Assembly (NCBI GenBank): GCA_040880065.1
Contig: JBBDJE010000060.1
Location: 3,271 to 67,270 of the forward strand
Direction: 5' to 3'
DNA length: 64,000 bases
Source: Abyssibius sp040880065
GTDB taxonomy: Bacteria > Pseudomonadota > Alphaproteobacteria > Rhodobacterales > Rhodobacteraceae
In this document: positions 45,888 through 55,229 of the stretch, in pieces
Layout: each line of letters begins with the position of its first letter
Numbering within the stretch: position 1 is the first letter of the stretch
Program-made: the position numbers and the translations under genes
Notes under the pieces: model-generated
Seen by the model: only the letters and a program-made list of their open reading frames with translations
Databases searched by the model: none
Told to the model about the DNA's origin: nothing

Positions 45888-47627
45888 GTGAGCCAAAGCC
45901 GAGCCGATCAACAAGGCGCACAGGAATTGCGCAGCATTCTACGTCAGGCGCGTGGCGGGTTCTGGGCAATTGGACTGTTCAGCCTTTTCGTCAACATGCT
46001 CATGCTGACCGGCCCGCTGTTTATGCTGCAAATCTATGATCGTGTGCTTGGCAGCCGGTCGGAGGCGACCCTGGCGGCGCTGTTTGCGCTGGTTGCAGCG
46101 CTTTTCATCATTATGGGCCTGCTTGAACATGCACGCGGGCGCATTGCCGGGCGCATCGGTGCCCGCCTTCAGGCGCGGCTTGACGCGCGGGTTTTCGCCG
46201 CCGAGCTTGACCCCGGCCAGCAGGCCCGCAATGCAGGGCGCCCCGCCACAGGTTTGGCCGATCTCGAGGCGATGCAGCGGTTTTTGGCGTCGCCCATTCT
46301 GCTCGCGCTGTTTGATATGCCATGGACGCCGCTGTTTTTGGTGGTGATCTGGATGTTCCACCCGCTGCTTTTTGCGCTGGCGCTGGGCGGTGGGTTGCTT
46401 TTGGTCGGGCTGACGCTGCTGTCGCAAATGGCGGCGCGCATACCGGGGCAGGTTGCTGCGCTGCGCGCGCGCAAGGCCGACCTGACGGCTGAAACCCTGC
46501 GCGTGCATGCCGATACCGTGCGCGGGCTTGGTATGGGCGAGGCGGCTTTGCAGCGCTGGCAGCTTGACAGGCAGGCAGCATTGAACGCGCAGCTTGGCGG
46601 GGCCGATGCCTCTGGCAGCTATGCCTCGATGGCAAAGGTTATCCGTTTCTTTCTGCAATCCTCCATGCTGGCGCTGGGCGCATGGCTTGTGCTGCAAGAC
46701 CAGCTAACGGGCGGTGCGATGATCGCCGGCTCCATCCTGCTTGGCCGCGCGCTGGCCCCTGTGGAGGTTATCATTGGCCAATGGGCCGTCGCGCAGCGCG
46801 CCCGCGCGGGCTGGGTGGCGTTGCGCGGTCTGCTTGGCAGCGCGCCCGTGCCTGCTATGCGCACCGAGTTGCCGCGCCCGCGCGCCATTCTCGATGTTCA
46901 AAACCTGACCGTTGTGCCGCCGGGCGGCAGCATGGCCGCGCTGCGCATGCTGAACTTCCGGCTGGAGCCCGGAAAGGCGCTTGGTGTGATCGGGCAATCG
47001 GGCTCGGGAAAATCCACGCTGGCGCGTGCGCTGACCGGCATCTGGCAACCAGCGGCTGGCCATATGCGGCTTGACGGGGCAGCGCTCGACCAGTTTTCGC
47101 CCGCAGCGCTTGGCCGCCATATCGGCTACTTACCGCAGGATGTAGTGTTGTTTGCAGGCACAATTGCCGAAAACATCGCCCGCCTACAGGCGGCGCCCGA
47201 TGACGGGGCTGTGGTTGCTGCCGCGCAGAAAGCCGGTGCGCACGAGATGATTCTGGCCCTGCCAAATGGCTATGACACGCCGGTTTCACCCGGTAGCAGC
47301 CGCCTGTCGGGTGGGCAAAAACAGCGCATCGGGCTGGCGCGCGCCATGTTTGGCGAACCGGTTCTGCTGGTGCTGGACGAGCCGAATTCCAACCTCGATG
47401 CCGAGGGTGGCAACGCGCTCAACGCCGCAATTCGCGCACATAAGGCCGCCGGTGGCGCCGTGATCATCATGGCGCACCGCCCTTCGGGCATTGCCGAATG
47501 CGAGCTGGTTCTGGTGATGGAAGCCGGCGCTGCCCGCGCCTTTGGCCCGCGCGACGAGGTGCTGAAATCGCAACTGCAAAACTACAATGAGGTTGCGCCC
47601 GGTATTGGCGCGAAGGTGGCAGAATGA
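45888..47627 (+). CDS. Type I secretion system permease/ATPase (PrtD/HlyB-like)
   Basis: ABC exporter of 579 aa with the TM domain (about 20-300) fused to the ATPase: Walker A GVIGQSGSGKSTLARAL, signature RLSGGQKQRIGLARAMF, Walker B VLLVLDEPNSNLD and H-loop IIMAHRPSG. It has no C39 peptidase domain, as in PrtD/RTX-type exporters. It starts with GTG at 45888 behind a strong AAAGGAG site and overlaps its adaptor by 4 bp. No RTX-like substrate gene or TolC is in the window. Confidence 0.92.
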   Translation: MSQSRADQQGAQELRSILRQARGGFWAIGLFSLFVNMLMLTGPLFMLQIYDRVLGSRSEATLAALFALVAALFIIMGLLEHARGRIAGRIGARLQARLDARVFAAELDPGQQARNAGRPATGLADLEAMQRFLASPILLALFDMPWTPLFLVVIWMFHPLLFALALGGGLLLVGLTLLSQMAARIPGQVAALRARKADLTAETLRVHADTVRGLGMGEAALQRWQLDRQAALNAQLGGADASGSYASMAKVIRFFLQSSMLALGAWLVLQDQLTGGAMIAGSILLGRALAPVEVIIGQWAVAQRARAGWVALRGLLGSAPVPAMRTELPRPRAILDVQNLTVVPPGGSMAALRMLNFRLEPGKALGVIGQSGSGKSTLARALTGIWQPAAGHMRLDGAALDQFSPAALGRHIGYLPQDVVLFAGTIAENIARLQAAPDDGAVVAAAQKAGAHEMILALPNGYDTPVSPGSSRLSGGQKQRIGLARAMFGEPVLLVLDEPNSNLDAEGGNALNAAIRAHKAAGGAVIIMAHRPSGIAECELVLVMEAGAARAFGPRDEVLKSQLQNYNEVAPGIGAKVAE

Positions 47628-48922
47628 GCGCGGCACCTTACAGCATCCACCGCCATGTGTGGCTGGGCTTTGCAGCACTTGTGTTGCTGGTTGGCGGGCT
47701 TGGCGTCTGGTCGGTTTCGGTTACGATTTCTGGCGCGATTGTGGCTGGCGGGCAGGTGATGGTCGCATCCAACCGGCAGGTTGTGCAGCACCCCGATGGT
47801 GGTGTTGTGGGCGAGATTCTGGTTGCCGATGGCGACATGGTTGAAGCCGGTGCCGTGCTTATCAGCTTTGATGCAACCTTGCAGCGCAGCCGCCTTGCCG
47901 TGGTGGAGGGCCAGCTCAACGAGGTTCTGGCCCGCCGCGCACGGCTAGAGGCCGAGCGCGACGGTTTACGCAGGATTAACCTGCCGCCCGAACTGGCCGT
48001 GCAGGCGGATAACCCTGAAATTGCAAGGCTTATTGCTGGACAGACCAGCCTGTTTGAGGCCCGCGCTACCACATTGGCGGGCGAACGGGCACAACTGGCC
48101 GAACGCATCACGCAGATCGAGAACCAGATCGCCGGGGCCAGCGCGCAGCGCATTGCCCTGCAAACCCAGCTAGACCTGCTCCAGCCCGAATTGCGCGACC
48201 AGCAAGACCTGCTGTCGCGCGGCCTTACCCAGGCCGCCACAGTCTCGGCGCTTCAGCGCGAGGCGGCGCGACTGGCCGGCAGCATTGGCGAGATAGATGC
48301 CAGCATTGCTGAAAGTCGGGGGCGCATCGCCGAGATTGAGCTTGATAGCATTCGCCTTGGCAGCCGCTTTCGCGAAGACGCAATCACTACATTGCGCGAC
48401 CTTGATTATTCCGAGATCGAGCTGCGCGAAAGCCGCCTGTCGCTCATAGAAACCCTGTCGCGGCTTGATGTGCGCGCCCCGCGCGCGGGCATTGTTCACG
48501 GGCTGGCCGTGCACGCCATTCGCGCCGTTGTGCAAGAGGCTGAGCCAATTCTTTACATCATTCCACAAGATTCGCCGCTGGTGATTGCCGCGCGCATCCC
48601 GCTGATTGATATTGATCAGGTTTATATCGGTCAGCAGGCACGGTTGCGCTTTGCGGCCTTTGATATGCGCAAAACGCCCGAATTGCTGGGCCAGATCACC
48701 CGCATTTCGCCCGATTCGCTTGTGGATGAGCGCGCCGGATTTTCCTATTACGCTGCCGAGCTCTCGCTGGTGCCGGGTGAGATTGCAAAGCTTGCCGAAG
48801 GCCAGACCCTGCTGCCCGGCATGCCGGTAGAAACTTTTATTGCCACGCGCGACCGCACGCCGCTTAGTTATCTGCTCAAGCCGATGGCGGATTATTTCAA
48901 CCGCGCATTCCGCGAAGACTAG
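47624..48922 (+). CDS. Type I secretion adaptor (HlyD/PrtE family)
   Basis: Periplasmic adaptor of 432 aa: an N-terminal TM anchor (about 10-36), a lipoyl-type half motif (HPDGGVVGEILVADGDMVEAG), long coiled-coil hairpin (about 100-280) and beta-barrel C-terminal domain (RAPRAGIVHGLAVHAI, then GMPVETFI). Works with the ABC component to form a channel to the outer membrane. Coupled by a 4-bp overlap to the ABC gene. Confidence 0.92.
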   Translation: MSAAPYSIHRHVWLGFAALVLLVGGLGVWSVSVTISGAIVAGGQVMVASNRQVVQHPDGGVVGEILVADGDMVEAGAVLISFDATLQRSRLAVVEGQLNEVLARRARLEAERDGLRRINLPPELAVQADNPEIARLIAGQTSLFEARATTLAGERAQLAERITQIENQIAGASAQRIALQTQLDLLQPELRDQQDLLSRGLTQAATVSALQREAARLAGSIGEIDASIAESRGRIAEIELDSIRLGSRFREDAITTLRDLDYSEIELRESRLSLIETLSRLDVRAPRAGIVHGLAVHAIRAVVQEAEPILYIIPQDSPLVIAARIPLIDIDQVYIGQQARLRFAAFDMRKTPELLGQITRISPDSLVDERAGFSYYAAELSLVPGEIAKLAEGQTLLPGMPVETFIATRDRTPLSYLLKPMADYFNRAFRED

Positions 48923-48993
48923 TGTGTTTTTGGGGCGACAAAGCCGGTATTTTGCCCTAACACGCAGCCAGATAACCACATCAAAGGCCTGCC

Positions 48994-49683
48994 ATGTTTG
49001 ACCGTTCCATCAAAATCGCCCCCTCTATCCTGTCTGCCGATTTCGCCAATCTTGGTGCCGAAATCCGCGCGGTGGAAGCTGAAGGAGCCGACTGGATTCA
49101 TGTGGACCCGATGGATGGCCATTTTGTGCCGAACCTGACCATTGGCCCCAATGTCGTCGCCGCCATCCGCCCGCATGTGAAAACCTTCATGGATGTGCAT
49201 CTGATGATCGCACCCGCCGACCCTTATATTGAGGCTTTCGCCAAGGCCGGCGCGGACATGATAACCATTCATGCCGAATCCGGCCCGCATCTGCACCGCA
49301 GCCTGCAAGCGGTGCGCGGGTTTGGCAAAAAAGCCGGTGTTGCGCTGAACATGACCACCCCGATCAGCCATATCGAGCATATTCTCGATGCGGTGGATAT
49401 GGTGCTGATCATGACCATCAACCCCGGCTTTGGCGGTCAGAAATTCACGCATTCCATGGTGGAAAAAATTGTCCAGATGCGCGCGATGATCGCTGACCGG
49501 CCTATCCATATCGAGGTGGATGGCGGCATCGATGCGACCACGGCCCCGCTTGTAGCCGCCGCCGGGGCCGATGTGCTGGTTGCAGGCTCGGCCGTGTTCA
49601 AGGGTGGCTCGGTTGCAACCCCGCAGGTTTATGGTGACAATATGCGCGCCATTCGCGCAGCGGCAGCGGCGGCGCAGGTCTAG
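48994..49683 (+). CDS. rpe: Ribulose-phosphate 3-epimerase
   Basis: TIM-barrel enzyme of 229 aa of the pentose-phosphate pathway, interconverting ribulose-5-P and xylulose-5-P. Motifs ILSADFANLGAEI, IHVDPMDGHFVPNLTIGP, FMDVHLMIAPADPYI, MTINPGFGGQKFT and EVDGGIDATTAPL carry the metal and phosphate sites. Its TAG stop is also the first bases of repeat copy C. Confidence 0.96.
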   Translation: MFDRSIKIAPSILSADFANLGAEIRAVEAEGADWIHVDPMDGHFVPNLTIGPNVVAAIRPHVKTFMDVHLMIAPADPYIEAFAKAGADMITIHAESGPHLHRSLQAVRGFGKKAGVALNMTTPISHIEHILDAVDMVLIMTINPGFGGQKFTHSMVEKIVQMRAMIADRPIHIEVDGGIDATTAPLVAAAGADVLVAGSAVFKGGSVATPQVYGDNMRAIRAAAAAAQV

Positions 49684-49788
49684 CGCGTGACGCGTTCATA
49701 GCCATTCACGCGCCACGCCCTAACTTTTTGATAACGCATGTTTTAAGAGCCGAAAACCGGTTCCCACTTTTGTTGCAACATGCTCTGG
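49681..49788. repeat. Intergenic dyad repeat, copy C (full, diverged left arm)
   Basis: Same orientation as copy B. The left arm (to about 49722) is diverged (CGCGTGACGCG in place of GAGCGTGTTGC), but the segment from TAACTTTTTGATAACGCATG and the GAAAACCGGTTCCCACTTTT core through to TGCAACATGCTCT match well. Its first three bases are the rpe stop codon. Confidence 0.85.
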
Positions 49789-49798
49789 CCCCCAAACG

Positions 49799-50611
49799 TC
49801 AGGTTTTCACATCGTCAGGGTGCGGATGCGCGGCAAACTCGCCGCCGATCACCCGTGATACAAAGGCGTTCGGGTCAGCACGCTCGGTCGCGGCATGAAC
49901 CTTGGCAATATAATCATCGGCGCTGTCTTGCGGGCGAAAGCCGATATGGCTGGCCTTGGCATTATCCACCCCCTGCTGGGCATTGTCCGAGGTGCCATAG
50001 ATCACCGAAAAGCCAACGCGCGGGGCGCTCAGCGAGGCGGTGACAAGGCGCACCATGTCATCAAAGCTCAGCCAGCTCCACAGCATCCGGCGGTTGGCGG
50101 GTTCGGGAAAGCAGGACGCAATGCGCAAACACACGCTTTCCAGCCCGAACTTGTCCCAATACATGCTGGCAAGGTTCTCGGTGAAACACTTGGTCATGCC
50201 GTAAAACGTATCCGGCCTGTGCGGCATATCGGTGGTGGCGATCTTGTTGACCTCGTGAAAGCCGATGGCGTGGATAGAGCTGGCATAGATCACTCGTTTC
50301 ACTCCGTTGAGCCGCGCGCCCTCATACATATGGTAGCTGGCGGGCAGGGTGTCTGACACGATTTCCTCAAAGGTCTGCTCGCGCGGGGGGGCGCCGAAAT
50401 GCACGATCGCGTCGCAATCCCTGGTGGCGTCCATCGCCGCGTCGCGGTCGGCAAGGTCAATCTGCCTTATCTCCTCGTTCGGCCCCGCCGCGCCCATGTC
50501 TAGCCGGTCAACCAGGCGCAAATGGGTGGCCAAAGGCGCAAGCCCGCGCCGCAAATGCCCCCCAAGACTGCCAGCGGCACCGGTGATGAGAATACGGTTA
50601 TAATCGGGCAT
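49799..50611 (-). CDS. udh: Uronate dehydrogenase (NAD-dependent, SDR family)
   Basis: Oxidises D-galacturonate or D-glucuronate to the aldarolactone, about 270 aa. The NAD motif GAAGSLGGHL (11-20), SDR Ser in YASSIHAIG (111-112) and catalytic Y137/K141 in FYGMTKCFTENLA match. The order and wording (AGPNEEIRQIDLAD, RIASCFPEPANRRML) are close to characterised Udh proteins. The ATG at 50611 follows a strong AGGAGG site; 8 more codons upstream are unlikely. It lies next to the ThDP enzyme gene. Confidence 0.85.
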   Translation of the reverse strand: MPDYNRILITGAAGSLGGHLRRGLAPLATHLRLVDRLDMGAAGPNEEIRQIDLADRDAAMDATRDCDAIVHFGAPPREQTFEEIVSDTLPASYHMYEGARLNGVKRVIYASSIHAIGFHEVNKIATTDMPHRPDTFYGMTKCFTENLASMYWDKFGLESVCLRIASCFPEPANRRMLWSWLSFDDMVRLVTASLSAPRVGFSVIYGTSDNAQQGVDNAKASHIGFRPQDSADDYIAKVHAATERADPNAFVSRVIGGEFAAHPHPDDVKT

Positions 50612-50653
50612 AATGCCTCCTGTCTGCTTTTTCACGCGCCGGTTTGGCCGTGC

Positions 50654-52315
50654 TTACGGGTTGTCTTTCGCCTTACCCGCCGCGCGCATCTGGCTGAGCG
50701 TTTGGCCCGGGGTCAGGCTTTCGGGGTCGATCACCAGTTCCAGCACCGCCCCCGTTTCACTCGCGCAGGCACGGGCAAAGGCGGCGGGGAAGTCTTCGGT
50801 GCGGGTGACGCGTTCGGCATGGGCGCGGTAGGCTTTTGCCAGCGCCACAAAGTCGGGGTTGTCGATATCGGTAAAGCTGACACGGGCCGGATAGGTGCGT
50901 TCCTGATGCATGCGGATCGTGCCATAGGTGCCGTTATTCACGACCAGCACAATCGGCATGGCCCCGTGTTGCATGGCGGTGCCAAGTTCGTTCAGGTTCA
51001 TCTGAAAATCACCGTCACCGGCAAAACATACTACGGGAATGTCGGGGCATTCCAGCTTGGCGGCAATGGCGGCGGGCAGCCCATAGCCCATGGCGCCAGA
51101 CTGGGGCGCAAGCAGCCGCGCCTTTGGCCCGAAGCGGAAGTATTTGTTCGACCAGATCGCGAAATTCCCCGCGCCATTGGTCAGGATTGCAGCCTCGGGC
51201 AGCACAGCTTGCAGATGCGCCACAACCTTGCCCATATCAAGCGCGCCGGGCTGGGGCGGGATGGACAGGCTGGCCACATAGCCTTCATGACAACGCGCGC
51301 ACCAATCAGCCCAATTACCGCGCAGATCTATGCCCTTCAGCGTGGCAGATAGGGCATTGGGGTGGGAATGGATGGGCAGGTCTGGCTGGTAGATTTTGCC
51401 AAGCTCGCCATCTGAGGCATGGGCATGCACCAGCACCTTGCCCATGCGCGGCACCGGCCAGAGCGCGTAGCCATCGGTGGTGTTTTCGCCAAAGCGGATG
51501 TTGAGCGAGAAAATCAGGTCGGCCTCATCCAGCGCCGCGCGCATGGCCTTGGTTTTGCCCAAGCCGACATCGCCGCAATAGCTGGGCGAGAAATGGCTGA
51601 TCAGGTCTTGAAAGCGAAAGGCGGTGGCCACCGGAATGTGGTTCGCCTCTGCAAAGGCGGCAAGATCGGCCCGGCCGGTTTCGGACCAGCCGCTGCCGCC
51701 AAGCACGATGAGCGGGCGTTCGGCACGGCCAAGCAGGCGGCGCAGTTCGTATATTGCATCGACGCTTGGTGCGGCTTCGGCCAGTTTTACAGGTGGCGTC
51801 GGGCGCGCGGCGCTCATCTCGGTCAGCATGTCTTCGGGCAGGGCCACAACCACCGGGCCGGGGCGACCGGATTGTGCCACCACAAAGGCGCGGGCGATTG
51901 TTTCGGGCAGGCGCTCGGCGCTGTCCACTTCTACCGCCCATTTGGCGAGCGGGCCGAAAAACGCGCGGTAATCCACCTCTTGAAACGCCTCGCGTCCGCG
52001 CATGTCGCGGGCGATCTGGCCAATGAACAAGATCATCGGCACGGAACCCTGCATCGCCGAATGCACGCCAATGCTGGCATTGGTGGCGCCGGGGCCACGG
52101 GTAACAAAGCAAATGCCGGGCTTGCCGGTCAGTTCGCCATGCGCGCAGGCCATATAGGCCGCGCCACCCTCGTTGCGGTTGCCGATCATCTCGATTTCGG
52201 GGTGGTCGAGCAGTGCATCAAGCACCGCAAGGTAGCTTTCCCCCGGCACGCCGAAAATCCGGCGCACGCCCTGTGCTGCCAAACATGCCGCTAATATCTG
52301 CCCGCCGGTTTGCAT
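50654..52315 (-). CDS. ThDP-dependent enzyme, acetolactate synthase-like
   Basis: Protein of 553 aa with three domains. The PYR domain has the catalytic Glu at about E49 (GNRNEGGAAYMACAHG). The ThDP/Mg motif GDGDFQMNLNELGTAMQHG and VLVVNN mark the PP domain. This family includes acetolactate synthase, sulfoacetaldehyde acetyltransferase and benzoylformate decarboxylase; there is no adjacent regulatory subunit, so anabolic acetolactate synthase is unlikely. Starts at the ATG 52315 with GGGAG upstream. Possibly in operon with udh; role unknown. Confidence 0.8.
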   Translation of the reverse strand: MQTGGQILAACLAAQGVRRIFGVPGESYLAVLDALLDHPEIEMIGNRNEGGAAYMACAHGELTGKPGICFVTRGPGATNASIGVHSAMQGSVPMILFIGQIARDMRGREAFQEVDYRAFFGPLAKWAVEVDSAERLPETIARAFVVAQSGRPGPVVVALPEDMLTEMSAARPTPPVKLAEAAPSVDAIYELRRLLGRAERPLIVLGGSGWSETGRADLAAFAEANHIPVATAFRFQDLISHFSPSYCGDVGLGKTKAMRAALDEADLIFSLNIRFGENTTDGYALWPVPRMGKVLVHAHASDGELGKIYQPDLPIHSHPNALSATLKGIDLRGNWADWCARCHEGYVASLSIPPQPGALDMGKVVAHLQAVLPEAAILTNGAGNFAIWSNKYFRFGPKARLLAPQSGAMGYGLPAAIAAKLECPDIPVVCFAGDGDFQMNLNELGTAMQHGAMPIVLVVNNGTYGTIRMHQERTYPARVSFTDIDNPDFVALAKAYRAHAERVTRTEDFPAAFARACASETGAVLELVIDPESLTPGQTLSQMRAAGKAKDNP

Positions 52316-52423
52316 CCTGATCACTCCCGCCAATTCCGCCCCACAGCATCACAAATCCGCGCCCGGTTAAAGCCCGCGCGCAACATCTTTTAGCGAAACA
52401 TGCACCCGCCAGCCGCGCGTGCA

Positions 52424-53110
52424 TTATTCGCTTTGCGCGCTTTCGTCCGCCGCGCGCAGCCGTCCGCAAATCATATGCTTTTTGCGCCCGAAGCCCGGAA
52501 TGCGCGAAACCTCAAACCCGGCTGCTGTTAGTGCGCGGCGCACATGGCCGGCAGCGGTATAGCTGGCAAAACTGCCATGCGGCACGGTGCAGCGCGCAAC
52601 ATGCACCAACAACTCTGGTGCCCAAAGTGCTGGGTTTTTGGCAGGGCTGAAACCATCCAGAAACCACGCATCGGCTTTGAAACCCTCGTTAGGCAGGGTC
52701 TGGCGCGCATCGCCCAACACCAGACGCAGGTTCAGCGAAGCTGTCTGAATGCGGGTTTTGCCAGCCTCAAGCCCGGCCAGAAGCGCGGCTTTGTCGGGAA
52801 ACTCCCAAGAACAAAGCGCGCGGGCTGTGGCCGCAGGGCCAAGCGGAAACGCTTCAAATGACGTATAATCCAGCCGCCCTGCGCACCCAAAAGCCGCCCA
52901 TGCTTGCCCTGCCATCAACGCGTTCAACCCTGTGCCAAAGCCAAGCTCGGCAATGTGAAAACCAAGATCAAACCGGCCCGGCAACCCGTTTCCGGCCAGG
53001 AATACATGCGCGGTTTCCGCCGGACCGTTCTCGCGCGAGAAATACGGATCGTCAAAGGCTTTAGCCAATGGCACATCGCCGGCAAGCCATTCAATTTCGG
53101 GGTTTTGCAC
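52424..53110 (-). CDS. mnmD: tRNA 5-methylaminomethyl-2-thiouridine methyltransferase MnmD
   Basis: SAM-dependent methyltransferase of 228 aa that makes mnm5s2U at tRNA position 34. It corresponds to the N-terminal half of E. coli MnmC. Clues: ENGPAETAHVFLAGNGLPGRF, IAELGFGTGLNALM (SAM motif I), FKADAWFLDGFSPAKNPALW and GFGRKKHMI. The start is a GTG at 53110 (VQNPEIEWLAGDV); the frame reaches further 5' without support. Divergent to its oxidase partner, 68 bp apart. Confidence 0.85.
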   Translation of the reverse strand: MQNPEIEWLAGDVPLAKAFDDPYFSRENGPAETAHVFLAGNGLPGRFDLGFHIAELGFGTGLNALMAGQAWAAFGCAGRLDYTSFEAFPLGPAATARALCSWEFPDKAALLAGLEAGKTRIQTASLNLRLVLGDARQTLPNEGFKADAWFLDGFSPAKNPALWAPELLVHVARCTVPHGSFASYTAAGHVRRALTAAGFEVSRIPGFGRKKHMICGRLRAADESAQSE

Positions 53111-53132
53111 CGTGTTTCTTTCGTGTTTCTTT
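53111..53132. repeat. 11-bp tandem duplication in the mnmD leader
   Basis: CGTGTTTCTTT occurs twice in tandem (53111-53121, 53122-53132) directly upstream of the mnmD GTG on its coding strand. The same 11-mer stands once at the matching position upstream of the TolB-like gene (13650-13660). Confidence 0.85.
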
Positions 53133-53178
53133 CGTGGTTTAAGCGGGGCGAGTGTGCGGCGAAGCGGGTCAAGGTGCA

Positions 53179-54258
53179 ATGGACGAAACATGTGACGTGC
53201 TGGTGGTTGGCGCGGGGGTTTTCGGGCTGACAGCAGCGCTGGCCTTTGCGCGCGCCGGCCAAAAGGTGTTGCTGGTGGACCGTGCCGGCCGTGCCGGTGC
53301 TGGCGCAAGTGGCGGGCTTGTCGGTGCGCTTTCGCCCTATATGCCGGAAAACTGGAATATTCGCAAAGCGGCGCAGTTTCGCGCATTGCGCGGCGCACCT
53401 GGCTACTGGGCAGGGGTGGAAAGCCTTGGCGGCGCAGCCAGCGGCTATGCGCAAACCGGCCGCATTGTGCCGCTAACCACTGCGCGGGCCGCAGAGCTTG
53501 CCCCGCAGCGCGCTGGGTTTGCAGCCGGTCTTTGGGAGGGCGCGGGCCAATGGCTGGTGCGCAGCGCAGTGCCCGACTGGCTGAACCCCGCAGCCGCTCC
53601 CTTTGGCATTGTGCATGATACATTCAGCGCGCGGATTGATCCGGCGCAGGCCTGTGCGGCCTTGTTTGCGGCTTTTCGGGCAAAGGGCGGTGTGTTTCGG
53701 GGCGAAACACATGTGACGGCGGTGCATGGCGGGCAGGTTGAAACCGGTTCCGGCACATGCGGCGCGCCGCTCGTTATTCTGGCCACGGGTGCCGCCAACT
53801 GGCCGGGGCTGGCGCCCATGCGCGGGGTCAAGGGGCAGGCGGCCTTGCTTGCGGGTGGTTTGCCACCCGACACCCCCAGCCTTTACGCCGATGGCATATA
53901 CATCATCGCCCATGCCTCGGGCCGCGTTGCCATTGGCTCGACCAGTGAAGAGGTTTTTGAGGACCCGCACAGCACCGACAGCCAGCTTGATGCCGTGTTG
54001 CAGCGCGCTTATGCGCTGGTGCCCGGTTTGCGATCGCAGCCGGTTGTGGCGCGCTGGGCTGGTGTGCGCCCGCGCGCGCCCATGCCCGAACCGATGATAG
54101 GCTGGGTGCAGCCCGGGGTTCTGGCGGCCACTGGGGGCTTTCGCACCGGCTTTGCCATGGCGCCGCTCATTGCCGATGCTCTGGTGGAAATGGCGATGGG
54201 CAAGGTGCCCGACATTCCGCCGCATTACCACATGGCGGACCATTTGCGACCGCGTTAA
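53179..54258 (+). CDS. FAD-dependent oxidoreductase, MnmC C-terminal-domain type
   Basis: Flavoenzyme of 359 aa: DVLVVGAGVFGLTAALAFARAG, LLVDRAGRAGAGASGGLVGAL, C-terminal GGFRTGFAMAPLIADALVEMA. The length and the SPYMPENWN segment resemble the MnmC1 oxidase domain, which removes the carboxymethyl group from cmnm5s2U. Because it is divergent from mnmD, it is the likely missing half. A glycine-oxidase-like role is an alternative. The ATG at 53179 is preferred; a GTG at 53152 is possible. Confidence 0.75.
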   Translation: MDETCDVLVVGAGVFGLTAALAFARAGQKVLLVDRAGRAGAGASGGLVGALSPYMPENWNIRKAAQFRALRGAPGYWAGVESLGGAASGYAQTGRIVPLTTARAAELAPQRAGFAAGLWEGAGQWLVRSAVPDWLNPAAAPFGIVHDTFSARIDPAQACAALFAAFRAKGGVFRGETHVTAVHGGQVETGSGTCGAPLVILATGAANWPGLAPMRGVKGQAALLAGGLPPDTPSLYADGIYIIAHASGRVAIGSTSEEVFEDPHSTDSQLDAVLQRAYALVPGLRSQPVVARWAGVRPRAPMPEPMIGWVQPGVLAATGGFRTGFAMAPLIADALVEMAMGKVPDIPPHYHMADHLRPR

Positions 54259-55229
54259 GGCAGCACCACCACCGCCCCGCGCTTGCGCCCAGTATCCACC
54301 CGCCGATGTGCGGCGACAATGTCATCAAGCCGATATTCACTATCAATCGGCGGCACGACCGCACCGCTAACAGCCAGTTCCGCCAGCAATTGAATGTTTT
54401 CGCGGGTTTCGCCACCCGTTCCGGCAAGGGCGCGCCGCCCGTCGCGCTGGCGCGAGAACAGTGCGCGCAGCATTTCACCCAAGCCCGACAGCACAAAGCA
54501 ATGCCGCCCGCCCGCCGCAAGCAAATGCTTGTGGCTGGCAAAGCTTGTAGTGCCTGCGCAATCGACCAGAATGTCCCATTTTTCAGGCCGCGCGGTAAGG
54601 TCTTCGGCGCGATAGTCGATCACCGCATCTGCCCCAAGGCCCTGCACAAAAGCAGCATTTTTGCCGCTGCACACAGCGGTGACATGCGCACCGAAATACT
54701 TGGCGATTTGCACGCAGGCGCTGCCCACAGTGCCCGAAGCACCCACAACAAGCACCCGCTCGCCCGCTTGGATATGCGCACGATCACGCAAAAAATACAG
54801 CGCCGTTGCCCCGCCAAATGTCAGGCTGGCGGCATGTTCATGGCTCAAACCGTTGGGCTTGCGCAAAATTATCGCGCTTTCCTTCAACGCTATGAATTCG
54901 GCATGGCAGCCGAGCTTCATCACGCTTGAAACACCAAACACGGCATCGCCCGCATCAAAGCGCGTAACGCCGTCACCGCATGCCACAACATCGCCCGAAA
55001 AGCTGAGGCCCAGCACCGGGTTGCGCGGTTTGAAAATGCCGAACATCAACCGCCCCAAAAGGCCGAAACCGCGCGGCATGTTCAGCGACCGCATCCGCCA
55101 ATCGGCGCTGGAAACGGTTGTGGCGCGAATGCGGATCAGCACCTCGCCTTTGCGGGCAATGGGGGTTGGGATATCGCGCAGGCGCACAACTTCTGGCGGG
55201 CCATATTTGGTGTAGATGGCGGCTTTCAT
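54255..55229 (-). CDS. Alcohol-dehydrogenase-like MDR oxidoreductase (zinc-free type)
   Basis: NAD(P)-dependent enzyme of 324 aa of the medium-chain family. KAAIYTKYGPPEVVRLRDI and VLVVGASGTVGSACVQIAKYFGA (nucleotide motif) are clear, and no structural zinc Cys cluster is present, so it resembles quinone-oxidoreductase-type members. The ATG is at 55229, overlapping the stop of the DUF4386 gene by 4 bp. Its last bases overlap the MnmC-like gene stop on the other strand. Substrate unknown. Confidence 0.85.
   Translation of the reverse strand: MKAAIYTKYGPPEVVRLRDIPTPIARKGEVLIRIRATTVSSADWRMRSLNMPRGFGLLGRLMFGIFKPRNPVLGLSFSGDVVACGDGVTRFDAGDAVFGVSSVMKLGCHAEFIALKESAIILRKPNGLSHEHAASLTFGGATALYFLRDRAHIQAGERVLVVGASGTVGSACVQIAKYFGAHVTAVCSGKNAAFVQGLGADAVIDYRAEDLTARPEKWDILVDCAGTTSFASHKHLLAAGGRHCFVLSGLGEMLRALFSRQRDGRRALAGTGGETRENIQLLAELAVSGAVVPPIDSEYRLDDIVAAHRRVDTGRKRGAVVVLP

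Noticed and set aside
53111..53623. Long 5' extension of the mnmD frame
   Set aside because: It runs antisense through the start of the FAD gene and its Arg/Pro/Gln-rich translation has no family resemblance; the GTG at 53110 fits the conserved start.
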